Of a stretch of 9,078 nucleotides of DNA, positions 1 through 6,164 are shown one piece after another. A program made the position numbers and the translations under genes. Origin of the DNA: UBA2421 sp964641895. Lineage in GTDB: Bacteria > Planctomycetota > Phycisphaerae > Tepidisphaerales > Tepidisphaeraceae. Within the stretch, counting starts at the first letter, position 1; every line of letters begins with the position of its first letter. The notes under the pieces were generated by a model that ran no database searches, was not told where the DNA came from, and was given only the letters and a program-made list of their open reading frames with translations. Where the stretch lies: positions 1-9,078 of the forward strand of contig CAZXLA010000153.1 of assembly GCA_964641895.1 (NCBI GenBank). Direction: 5' to 3'.

Positions 1-174
1 CTGATGCACCTGCCGCAGATTGCTCAGGCAAGCCGTGCGGTCGGCGGCCTGGCGGGCTTTGCTGAGCGTGGGCAACAGCATCGCGATCAGGATGGCGATG
101 ATGCCGATCACCACCAGCAACTCCACGAGCGTGAAGGCACGACGCCAGCGAGAATGTTTGATTGCTCGCTTCAT
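1..174 (-). CDS. Type IV prepilin-like protein, N-terminus only (runs off left edge)
   Basis: Only the first 58 codons are present. The ATG is at 172-174 and the frame stays open to base 1. The protein starts with a basic leader (MKRAIKHSRWRRA) followed by FTLVELLVV and a hydrophobic helix at about residues 14-36, with Glu at position +5 after the predicted cleavage site Ala13/Phe14. This is the class III signal of type IV prepilins and type II secretion pseudopilins, processed by a PilD-type peptidase; Ala replaces the more usual Gly at -1. The continuation ARQAADRTACLSNLRQ resembles the many 'prepilin-type N-terminal cleavage/methylation domain' proteins of Planctomycetota and Verrucomicrobiota. 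These anchor in the inner membrane, and most have no known individual function. The start lies 8 bases after the stop of the sugar dehydrogenase gene, so the two are probably cotranscribed. No good Shine-Dalgarno sequence is visible. Confidence 0.85.
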   Translation of the reverse strand, partial: MKRAIKHSRWRRAFTLVELLVVIGIIAILIAMLLPTLSKARQAADRTACLSNLRQVHQ

Positions 175-182
175 AAAACCCG

Positions 183-1652
183 CTACCTGTCCGGACTCAG
201 GCGAATCACTGCATCCGGATCGTTCAGCACCACATAAACACTGCCATCCGGCGCGCACACCACGTCGCGCACGCGCCCCATGCCGTGGATGATTTCTTCC
301 TGCTCTGTCACCTGATTGTCTTTAATACGAAGGCGCTGCACGGTTTCTGCGGCCAGTCCGCCGGCGAACAGGTCGCCTTTCCAATCCGGGAATGCATCGC
401 CGCGTGCAACATCAAGCCCACAGGCTGCGATCGAGGGCATCCAGCGCAGCGTGGGCATGACGATTCCATCGGATGCAACCGGATCGCTGGCCGTCAGCGC
501 ATGCTTCGGCCACGGCGAAACCAGCGGGCGGCCGTTGTAGTTGAAGCCGAAACTGACGATCGGCCAGCCGTAGTTTCGGCCCGGGGTGATCAGGTTCAGT
601 TCATCCCCGCCGCGCGGGCCGTGTTCGGTATCCCAGAGGTTGCCTTCGAGGTCGAAGGCCATGCCCTGCGGATTGCGATGGCCGTACGACCACACGGCCG
701 CATAGGCCCCGGGCTGATCGGCGAACGGGTTGCCCGGCGGAATCGTGCCGTCATCCTTGATGCGAAAAATCTTGCCGTTGGGCCGGGTAACATCCTGAGC
801 CATGTCCCCGCGACCGCGCTCGCCGACGGCGAAGAACAGAATCGTCGGGTCCTTCGGGTCAAACACAATCCGGCAGCCGAAGTGGAGATCGGTGGGTTGA
901 TAATGCTCGGGTTTAGCCTCGAAGATCACCTGTTCGTCCGTCCACTTCAGCGAACCATTCTCGTCGGCAATTTTCCCGCGGACGATGCGCGTCATGCCAT
1001 TGTTATTGATCGCGTGAGAGTACGACAGGTAAATCCACCCGTTCTGCGCATAGCCCGGATGCACCGCCACATCCATCAACCCGCCTTGTCCGCGGTTGCG
1101 CACGCTCGGCGTGCCTTTGACCGGCTTCGACAGTTCGCCGCCGGTTTTCCCTGTTGAATGAACGCGCACCGCGCCGGGTCGATCCGCCACCAGCATCCGG
1201 CCGTCGGGCAGGAAATCGATCGACCACGGCACATCCAATCCGCGCTCAATCACGCGCTCAATGCGAAACGGATGATGCTGCGACGCGAACACGCCGTTCG
1301 CATCGGCCTTGGGCGAACCGGCGCGTTGGCGGTAGGCCTTGTATTGCAGCTCGCGAATGTAGCCCACAAGCCCCCACACTTGCGAGTCGTTCAGGGTTTC
1401 GCCGAACGCTTCCATGCCGCTGTCGGGCAGGCCGTTTTTGACGGCGTCGAAGAAGCGCTTGTCGTAGTCCTGCGCGAACTGTTCATCGGTAAGCATGGAG
1501 CGTGTCCCCGCGCCGCCACCCTGGCCGGCGTTGCCGTGGCATTTGAGGCAGTTGTTGGCGTAAAGCTGCTCCACGCCGGCGTTCTGCGCCGTTGCCACGG
1601 CCGTCGTCCATGCAATCCCCATCATCCCCGCAAATAACCACCTGCTCATCAT
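183..1652 (-). CDS. Secreted cytochrome c / PQQ-type glucose-sorbosone dehydrogenase fusion
   Basis: A 489-residue protein. Residues 1-23 look like a Sec signal peptide (hydrophobic, ending AVATAQ). Residues 26-103 are a class I cytochrome c domain: CLKCH (Cys35, Cys38, His39) binds haem and Met80 in SGMEAF is the likely distal ligand. Residues 130-485 are a glucose/sorbosone dehydrogenase (GSDH) beta-propeller, the fold of E. coli YliI and soluble PQQ glucose dehydrogenase. Visible signatures are VPWSIDFLPDGRMLVADRPG, LHFGCRIVFDP (His257, candidate catalytic base), WSYGHRNPQG and EHGPRGGDELN. The inferred role is periplasmic oxidation of an aldose or related sugar with PQQ, passing electrons directly to the fused haem; the substrate cannot be read from sequence. 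An in-frame TTG at 1653-1655 extends the frame by one codon, but AGGAG lies 7 bases before the ATG at 1650-1652, so that ATG is preferred. The gene stands 8 bases before the prepilin-like gene. Confidence 0.9.
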   Translation of the reverse strand: MMSRWLFAGMMGIAWTTAVATAQNAGVEQLYANNCLKCHGNAGQGGGAGTRSMLTDEQFAQDYDKRFFDAVKNGLPDSGMEAFGETLNDSQVWGLVGYIRELQYKAYRQRAGSPKADANGVFASQHHPFRIERVIERGLDVPWSIDFLPDGRMLVADRPGAVRVHSTGKTGGELSKPVKGTPSVRNRGQGGLMDVAVHPGYAQNGWIYLSYSHAINNNGMTRIVRGKIADENGSLKWTDEQVIFEAKPEHYQPTDLHFGCRIVFDPKDPTILFFAVGERGRGDMAQDVTRPNGKIFRIKDDGTIPPGNPFADQPGAYAAVWSYGHRNPQGMAFDLEGNLWDTEHGPRGGDELNLITPGRNYGWPIVSFGFNYNGRPLVSPWPKHALTASDPVASDGIVMPTLRWMPSIAACGLDVARGDAFPDWKGDLFAGGLAAETVQRLRIKDNQVTEQEEIIHGMGRVRDVVCAPDGSVYVVLNDPDAVIRLSPDR

Positions 1653-1993
1653 CAAGAGGCTCCTGCACAGCCGACATTGCCGGCGTATTTTTTAAACCCG
1701 GCAATGCTTTGCTGCCGCGATCGGACAATCATAGGCGGCACATCGAGTTGCGAAAATCCGTCGCGCTAATTTGGTTCGCCAAGCTGCCTCCTCACCGGTT
1801 CAGAACGGTTCCTGCGCGCTACCCTTTGCGCCATTGCGACCATCATTTCCGACCGTGCATTCCAAGACATTGCACTTCGCCCTGCTGGTATGTCGGGAGG
1901 AGGTTGAGGGAGCGTCGAAAGCCGAGTGCGCCGTCCACCGTCAACTCTCCCCCACCCCGCCAGGTACTTGTATAGACCGGAGTCGACGGGATA
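1653..1993. other. 341-bp intergenic gap with no recognised gene
   Basis: This stretch separates the bactofilin-like gene from the sugar dehydrogenase gene, both on the minus strand. Reading frames through it (for example on the plus strand at 1592-1975) are rich in Arg, Pro, Ser and Cys and match nothing I recognise. The gap holds the dehydrogenase ribosome-binding site (AGGAG, complementary bases near 1660-1664), a 9-bp stem-loop at 1675-1706, and otherwise featureless sequence. The promoter of the dehydrogenase gene is probably here, but I cannot place it convincingly. No tRNA-like fold was seen. Confidence 0.6.
1675..1706. repeat. Perfect 9-bp inverted repeat before the sugar dehydrogenase gene
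   Basis: CATTGCCGG at 1675-1683 and CCGGCAATG at 1698-1706 are perfect inverted repeats around a 14-base AT-rich loop. On the minus strand the structure ends 22 bases before the dehydrogenase ATG. It is not followed by a T-run in either direction, so it is a poor intrinsic terminator. It could be a leader stem-loop or a dyad operator. No regulator gene is nearby to favour one reading. Confidence 0.5.
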
Positions 1994-2338
1994 TCACGCC
2001 TCCCGTTTATCTTCCGTCTTTCCTTCTTTGGCCTTTACCCGGCCGTGGATTTGCGCTTTGGCATCAATGTGCAGTCGCCCGCCGAGGTTGACGGCGTTGC
2101 CGCCCACTTGCCCGCTGACGATCACCTTGGCGCCTTCGTGTACGTTGAGATCTCCGCTGACGATGCCGAGAATATGCACGCGCCCGCCTTTCTCCACGAC
2201 CATGTTGCCATAGACCGCGCCGCGGACGTAAAGCTTTCCGCCGGCAATCACGGTGACGTTCCCGCCGACCGAACCCCACAGCGTGAACGGCTCATAGACG
2301 ACCACATCGCCGGGAACTTGTCCGCGTTCTTCGCGCAT
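1994..2338 (-). CDS. Bactofilin-like polymer-forming beta-helix protein
   Basis: A 114-residue protein whose body is four consecutive 18-residue repeats with a partial fifth: residues 22-39 (GSVGGNVTVIAGGKLYVR), 40-57 (GAVYGNMVVEKGGRVHIL), 58-75 (GIVSGDLNVHEGAKVIVS), 76-93 (GQVGGNAVNLGGRLHIDA), then KAQIHG. The G-x-V-x-G-[ND] pattern with alternating hydrophobic residues is typical of the right-handed beta-helix of bactofilins (polymer-forming cytoskeletal, DUF583). It has only about five turns plus a charged tail (KAKEGKTEDKREA), so it is on the short side for that family. It has no signal peptide or membrane segment. Family membership is inferred from repeat geometry; a hexapeptide-repeat protein is a less likely alternative because the period is 18 with Gly at turns. 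The ATG lies 9 bases after a repeat element, with no Shine-Dalgarno sequence. It is co-directional with the upstream membrane protein gene. Confidence 0.75.
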   Translation of the reverse strand: MREERGQVPGDVVVYEPFTLWGSVGGNVTVIAGGKLYVRGAVYGNMVVEKGGRVHILGIVSGDLNVHEGAKVIVSGQVGGNAVNLGGRLHIDAKAQIHGRVKAKEGKTEDKREA

Positions 2339-2347
2339 TTTCTATTA

Positions 2348-2514
2348 GCCGCAGATGAACGCTGATGAACGCAGATGGAAGAGAAGACTGCCCACGAATC
2401 AGCACGAATCAGCACGAATCTACACCAATGAATTCTTTCAAGTCGTGTTCATTCGCGTTAATTTGTGGGCTGACTCCGTTTTCCTATCCGCGTTCATCAG
2501 CGTTGATCTGCGGC
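2348..2514. repeat. Compound inverted repeat (CCGCAGAT type), copy 1
   Basis: The 167-bp element fills nearly all of the 179-bp gap between the membrane protein stop (2518-2520) and the bactofilin-like start (2338). The outer arms, about 2348-2380 and 2481-2514, pair over roughly 31 of 34 positions. Each holds GCAGAT/GCTGAT-type units spaced 10 bases apart. The inner arms, about 2389-2421 and 2440-2471, are a different module (GCCCACGAATC against GATT/AATTTGTGGGC) with a looser match. The left inner arm has a 10-base tandem unit, CACGAATCAG, repeated about 2.5 times from 2393. The transcript could fold into one long imperfect hairpin. The element encodes no protein; short frames through it are by-products of its repeat. 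Confidence 0.85.
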
Positions 2515-2517
2515 CAT

Positions 2518-3201
2518 TTAAGCCGTCAATGCCGCCAGATCGTCTTCGCCCAGCGCCTGCCGCAGGCCGCGGTTGCTCTTGATCTGGATCACCATCAGCA
2601 TCAACACCGCCAACACCGGAAACCCGACGAACTTCGCCCACTTAAGCACGGCGGCGGGGAGGTCGTCGGTGCCAAATCGCGCGAAGCGTAATAATTCATC
2701 CCATGTGTACAGCACGCCGGGAAGCATGAACTCCCGGCTGGTGAAATCGTGGTTCTGCAAAAATGCCTGCCACGGAAACAGCAAAGCGATCAGCACCAGC
2801 GACCAGACGTATGCACTCGTCACCCGCGCCACGCCGATCAGCCGGCCGACCAGCATGATCTTCACCAGCAGGAACAGCACCAGCGATAAAACGATGGATA
2901 GCGCCACGCCCAAAAACCCCGACAGGCCGATCAGATAATGGAGCACGTCGAACCACCTGCTGCTGGTTTGCAGCGGGGTGGTGGCGATGGCCTGCGGGCT
3001 CGCGGCCAATTCAAGCGGCTGCGAAGTGGCCGCACCCTCGGCGGGCTTGAACAGCACATCGCTGTAGCGCGCTGCGAAGAACAAGCCAAGCTGTGTCAGC
3101 AGCGCTAAAAGAAGAATTAGAACGAGCACGCTTTTGGCGCGCCGTGCGACAAGCATGGCATCGGCGTAGTCGGCGGCGGTGGCGATGGCTGAATCAGGCA
3201 T
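2518..3201 (-). CDS. Four-helix integral membrane protein of unknown function
   Basis: A 227-residue protein I do not recognise. Hydrophobic segments lie at about residues 24-43, 90-116, 127-147 and 189-207. The polar stretch at about 44-88, rich in Ala, Ser and Thr, probably lies on one side of the membrane. Residues 148-188 form a second loop, with many charged and aromatic residues (NHDFTSREFMLPGVLYTWDEL). The C-terminal tail is charged and short (RGLRQALGEDDLAALTA). No catalytic motif or transporter signature is visible. The ATG at 3199-3201 has a weak AAGGA about 11 bases upstream and a possible promoter at 3238-3264. The gene is divergent from recQ and followed on its own strand by a repeat element and the bactofilin-like gene. 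Codon use and hydrophobic pattern look like a real gene, and no frame on the other strand competes. Confidence 0.82.
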   Translation of the reverse strand: MPDSAIATAADYADAMLVARRAKSVLVLILLLALLTQLGLFFAARYSDVLFKPAEGAATSQPLELAASPQAIATTPLQTSSRWFDVLHYLIGLSGFLGVALSIVLSLVLFLLVKIMLVGRLIGVARVTSAYVWSLVLIALLFPWQAFLQNHDFTSREFMLPGVLYTWDELLRFARFGTDDLPAAVLKWAKFVGFPVLAVLMLMVIQIKSNRGLRQALGEDDLAALTA

Positions 3202-3237
3202 AGGTGTCCGTTTCCTTGTATTCGTACTTGCGGGCTA

Positions 3238-3264
3238 ATTATCGCAAATCACGTTGGTTCGCAA
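3238..3264 (-). promoter_or_regulatory. Possible promoter for the four-helix membrane protein gene
   Basis: On the minus strand, TTGCGA (3259-3264) and GATAAT (3238-3243) are separated by 15 bases. GATAAT matches five of six bases of the -10 consensus and TTGCGA four of six of the -35; the spacing is 2 bases shorter than ideal. The -10 lies 36 bases before the ATG at 3201, which is a sensible leader length. The call rests on consensus matching alone. Confidence 0.3.
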
Positions 3265-3280
3265 CGACACGGGCTGGTTG

Positions 3281-3462
3281 GCCGCAGATGGACGCAGATA
3301 GGAGGCGGGTTGTTTTGAGGATGCGTAAACACTTCGACTCTCCATGAGCACGACAACGATCATCGTTTTCTAATTAACCATTGCGTCTCCACTCCAACTC
3401 GATAAAGAGAAGCCGATTCTTCAACCCGTTAATTCCATTCTTCATCTGCGTTCATCTGCGGC
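3281..3462. repeat. Compound inverted repeat (CCGCAGAT type), copy 2, before recQ
   Basis: The outer arms are GCCGCAGATGGACGCAGAT (3281-3299) and its near complement at 3444-3462 (ATCTGCGTTCATCTGCGGC). Complementarity continues inward more weakly: GGCGGGTTG near 3304-3312 against CAACCCGTT at 3422-3430. The 182-bp element lies in the 276-bp gap between the divergent membrane gene and recQ. Its right arm ends 15 bases before the recQ GTG. Its centre is lower in GC and less repeat-like than copy 1, so it could hold the recQ promoter. The 10-base repeat rhythm within the arms is the same as in copy 1. Confidence 0.75.
3355..3367. promoter_or_regulatory. 13-bp palindrome in the recQ upstream region
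   Basis: AACGATCATCGTT is a perfect 6-bp dyad with one central base, followed by the AT-rich stretch TTTTCTAATTAA. It lies about 110 bases before the recQ start, inside the second compound repeat. A short dyad beside AT-rich DNA in a divergent intergenic region could be an operator, but a palindrome this short can also occur by chance. Confidence 0.25.
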
Positions 3463-3477
3463 TACAATCGAAACCAA

Positions 3478-5415
3478 GTGCCTCCGGATACGTTGCAAAT
3501 TCTTCGGGATCGATTCGGTCTGAACGACTTCCGCCGTGCGCAGCAGGATGTCATCGCCGACGTGCTCGCCGGACGCGATGTGCTTTGTGTGATGCCGACG
3601 GGCGCGGGAAAATCGCTCTGCTATCAACTGCCGGCGGTGGCGGGCGCGGGGCTGGCGATTGTCGTTTCGCCGCTTATTTCGCTCATGGCCGACCAGGTGC
3701 GGCAGCTTTCTGATCGCCGGATTGCCGCGCTGGTGCTCAACAGCGGCCAGACGGCGGCGGAGCAGGCGGGGGTGATTGCCGACCTGCGCAGCGGCTTCAC
3801 CGGCCTGCTGTATGTGGCGCCCGAGCGATTCTTTGCGCCCACATTTCAGCCCCTTCTTTCGCGATTGCAGCCGACGCTGTTTGCGATCGATGAAGCTCAC
3901 TGCGTGAGCCATTGGGGTCACGATTTTCGACCCGAATACAGCCAGCTTGGCCCGATCCGTGATCAACTCGGCAACCCGCCCACCATCGCGCTCACCGCCA
4001 CCGCCACCGACGACGTCCGCGCCGACATCATCCGCCAACTGCACCTGCGCGAACCGGCGATCTACATCACGGGGTTTGACCGACCGAACCTGTCGTACGA
4101 GTGCGTTCGCGTGAACAAGGTGGCGGAGAAGCAGCAAGCCCTGGTGACGCTGTTGCGGCAGGAAACGGGCACGGGCATCATCTACTGTTCGACGCGCAAA
4201 GCGGTGGACGAGCTGACTGATCTACTGCCGCGCGCCATCAGCGACCGCCCGATTTTCGCCTACCACGCCGGAATGGATGCCGCCGCGCGGGCGACGAACC
4301 AGGCAAAGTTCATGGCCACGCCGCGCGCGGTGTGCATCGCCACCACGGCGTTCGGGATGGGTGTGAACAAGCCTGATATCCGCTTCGTCATCCACTACAA
4401 CTTCGCCGGCACGATCGAGCAATATTACCAGGAAGCCGGCCGCGGCGGCCGCGACGGATTGCCGGCGCGGTGCGTCGTGCTCTTCAGTTTTCAGGACCGC
4501 AAGACGCAGGAATTTTTCATCAGCAAGATAGGCGAAGACGGCTCGCTCACGCAGGAACGAAAGAAAGAGCTTCAGAAAAACGCCACCGACAAACTTGAAC
4601 TGATGGTGCGGTTTTTGTCGACCCATCGGTGTCGCCGCCAGATGATTCTGGATTACTTCGGCGACGAATCCGAGATCAAAGACTGCACCTGCGACGTATG
4701 CCGGCGTGGTCAGCTTGCTGACCACGCTGCAGAGTTGATCGTCGATGATGAAACCACGCTCGTGATCCGAAAGATTCTCAGCGCAATCGCAAGGCTGAAT
4801 GGAAAATTTGGTTTGTCAACGGTTGCCGACGTGCTCCTCGGCGCGACCAACGAGCGCATCAGCCGGTGTGGGTTCGACCAGCTCAGCGTGTTCGGCCTGA
4901 TGCGCGAACGCAAAGGTGCCGTCGTCAAAGAGATGATCCGCCGGGTGATCGAAGCCGGTTTGGCCGAGCAGCTTGATCCCGATCGCAACTTTCGCCCGGT
5001 CGTCAAATTGACCAGCGCCGGCGTGAAGGTGATGAAAGCAGAAGTCGCCCCGCCGGAGACTTTGATTGATCTGTTGCCGCGCCACACCCCGATCGATCCG
5101 CGACTTACGCCGGGGCGTAAGCCGCGGATCGATGGCGCGACCGGCGCGAAGTTTGATGAGACCATCCAACTCGATCCGGAAACCGAAGCAAGATTCCAGC
5201 GCCTCCGCGCCGTCCGCAGCCAACTCGCCCGCGAGAAAGGTGTGCCCGCGTATGTGATTTGCCATGATTCCACCCTTAAACAAATCGCCCTCGACGCGCC
5301 GATGACCCTGGCGGAGCTTGAACAAATCAAGGGGATGGGGCCGATGAAGGTGAAGCTGTATGGAGAATCCCTCCTCGCGGTTGCGATCGAACTTCAGCCA
5401 CCTGATGTGGGCTGA
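3478..5415 (+). CDS. recQ: ATP-dependent DNA helicase RecQ
   Basis: A 645-residue 3'-5' DNA helicase of recombination and repair. The helicase core has FR-x2-Q (residues 18-22), Walker A TGAGKS (41-46), DEAH (138-141), the RecQ aromatic loop CVSHWGHDFRPEY (142-154), TATA (173-176), TTAFGMGVNKPDIR (289-302) and QEAGRGGRDG (318-327). A zinc-binding subdomain follows, with Cys385, Cys403, Cys405 and Cys408, then an RQC winged helix at about 415-520 and an HRDC domain at about 567-640. The full three-part architecture is present and the length is slightly above the roughly 600 residues of E. coli RecQ. GTG at 3478 is the only usable start: the frame opens after a stop at 3430-3432 with no other ATG, GTG or TTG, and the next Met is in motif I. 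No Shine-Dalgarno sequence is visible. Unusual points are the CxCxxC zinc spacing (CxxCxxC in E. coli) and a palindrome coding for residues 539-552. Confidence 0.97.
   Translation: MPPDTLQILRDRFGLNDFRRAQQDVIADVLAGRDVLCVMPTGAGKSLCYQLPAVAGAGLAIVVSPLISLMADQVRQLSDRRIAALVLNSGQTAAEQAGVIADLRSGFTGLLYVAPERFFAPTFQPLLSRLQPTLFAIDEAHCVSHWGHDFRPEYSQLGPIRDQLGNPPTIALTATATDDVRADIIRQLHLREPAIYITGFDRPNLSYECVRVNKVAEKQQALVTLLRQETGTGIIYCSTRKAVDELTDLLPRAISDRPIFAYHAGMDAAARATNQAKFMATPRAVCIATTAFGMGVNKPDIRFVIHYNFAGTIEQYYQEAGRGGRDGLPARCVVLFSFQDRKTQEFFISKIGEDGSLTQERKKELQKNATDKLELMVRFLSTHRCRRQMILDYFGDESEIKDCTCDVCRRGQLADHAAELIVDDETTLVIRKILSAIARLNGKFGLSTVADVLLGATNERISRCGFDQLSVFGLMRERKGAVVKEMIRRVIEAGLAEQLDPDRNFRPVVKLTSAGVKVMKAEVAPPETLIDLLPRHTPIDPRLTPGRKPRIDGATGAKFDETIQLDPETEARFQRLRAVRSQLAREKGVPAYVICHDSTLKQIALDAPMTLAELEQIKGMGPMKVKLYGESLLAVAIELQPPDVG
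5092..5133. repeat. 42-bp near-perfect palindrome inside recQ
   Basis: The left arm (5092-5111) and right arm (5114-5133) are inverted repeats matching at 19 of 20 positions around a 2-base centre (GG). Both ends are ATCGAT and the core is CTTACGCC/GGCGTAAG. The only mismatch is at 5103 (A) against 5122 (C). It is in frame and codes for IDPRLTPGRKPRID, residues 539-552 of RecQ, in the linker between RQC and HRDC. A coding sequence is unlikely to hold such symmetry by chance, so it looks like an inserted REP-like palindromic element tolerated in a flexible linker. No second copy occurs in this window. Confidence 0.88.
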
Positions 5416-6125
5416 CTGGAAGGGCGTCGCTTTTCAACTTCCACCTCATCAATGGACGCGCTGCCTGAATTGGGTTGAATCCAGACGTCGTAGATTTCTT
5501 CGCGATCACCAACAATCGTGGTTACGCTGAGCCGCGTGGGATCGTTACCATCGGCGTCGGCAACTTTTACGGTTACGTGCTCTCGCGATTCTTCCAACGT
5601 CCTAATATTGATGAGACCGTATCGAACTCCACCAGTATGTTCGGGGTGCCACCAAGATCGCTTTGGGTCTATGACGACAATGTTCAGATCGACAGCGTTG
5701 GATTGCAAAATGCTTCGATAGAAACCCGGCTTGAAGACCTCTATTCCTACCAACCTGCGTTCACCATCAGTTCGACTTCTGACTCCGCAATATATCGTGG
5801 CACTGCCTTTATCAGCCCACGGCTGATCAGCAATCGTCATCAACTCGTGCCACCGCACCGATGCGATGGTGATCTCAGGTTTATGCTTCGGGTCAGCGGG
5901 CTTTGAATCATCATAAACTACCGTACCTGCAACTAGATTGAGTTCAGAAAGCTGCCGAATAAGCACCTGCAATCTCGCCGCCTTCCAGAACGAAGGAGCG
6001 ATATAGATGGCAAATGCGCAGACCGCCAACACGCTGATCCAGCCGAGTATTTGCCGCGTTCGGCGGCCGGCGAAACCGTGCGACTTGGGTGCATATTCGA
6101 GTGGTTGTGGCGTCGCTTGATTCAT
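5394..6125 (-). CDS. Single-pass membrane protein of unknown function
   Basis: A 243-residue protein I do not recognise. A polar N-terminus with RRTR at 21-24 precedes one membrane helix at about residues 26-44 (ILGWISVLAVCAFAIYIAP). A basic start followed by one helix suggests the C-terminal ~195 residues lie outside the cytoplasm. That part is a mixed alpha/beta-looking domain with several Trp (92, 103, 158, 159, 215), one Cys (113) and no known motif. The tail is charged and low in complexity (EVEKRRPSSQPTSGG). The ATG lies 39 bases after the hisS stop on the same strand, so it may be cotranscribed with hisS. The 3' end overlaps the recQ 3' end by 22 bp, tail to tail. GC is lower here (28 of 60 bases counted at 5701-5760) than in neighbouring genes, which may mean a lineage-specific or acquired gene. 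Confidence 0.82.
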   Translation of the reverse strand: MNQATPQPLEYAPKSHGFAGRRTRQILGWISVLAVCAFAIYIAPSFWKAARLQVLIRQLSELNLVAGTVVYDDSKPADPKHKPEITIASVRWHELMTIADQPWADKGSATIYCGVRSRTDGERRLVGIEVFKPGFYRSILQSNAVDLNIVVIDPKRSWWHPEHTGGVRYGLINIRTLEESREHVTVKVADADGNDPTRLSVTTIVGDREEIYDVWIQPNSGSASIDEVEVEKRRPSSQPTSGG

Positions 6126-6164
6126 CGCTACAGGCCGACATTCTATGACGACGTTGCATCAGAA

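Noticed and set aside
285..1157. 290-codon open frame on the plus strand opposite the sugar dehydrogenase
   Set aside because: It is antisense to a gene with clear haem and GSDH motifs and has no recognisable domain; codon bias on the other strand explains it.
1592..1975. 127-codon plus-strand frame across the 341-bp gap
   Set aside because: It begins antisense to the dehydrogenase signal peptide and is low-information Arg/Pro/Ser-rich sequence with no ribosome-binding site.
2393..2420. Tandem CACGAATCAG units as a CRISPR-like array
   Set aside because: The units are 10 bases long with no spacers and belong to an inverted repeat; no cas gene is present.
2355..2691. Short plus-strand frames starting MNAD in the repeat at 2348-2514
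   Set aside because: Their sequence comes from the repeat arms and then from the antisense of the membrane protein gene. Such frames arise wherever this repeat occurs and are not evidence of a gene.
3442..5330. Several 160-230-codon minus-strand frames opposite recQ
   Set aside because: They are antisense to a complete RecQ with all its motifs and start within unrelated codons. They are rich in Arg, Ser and Ala with no domain.
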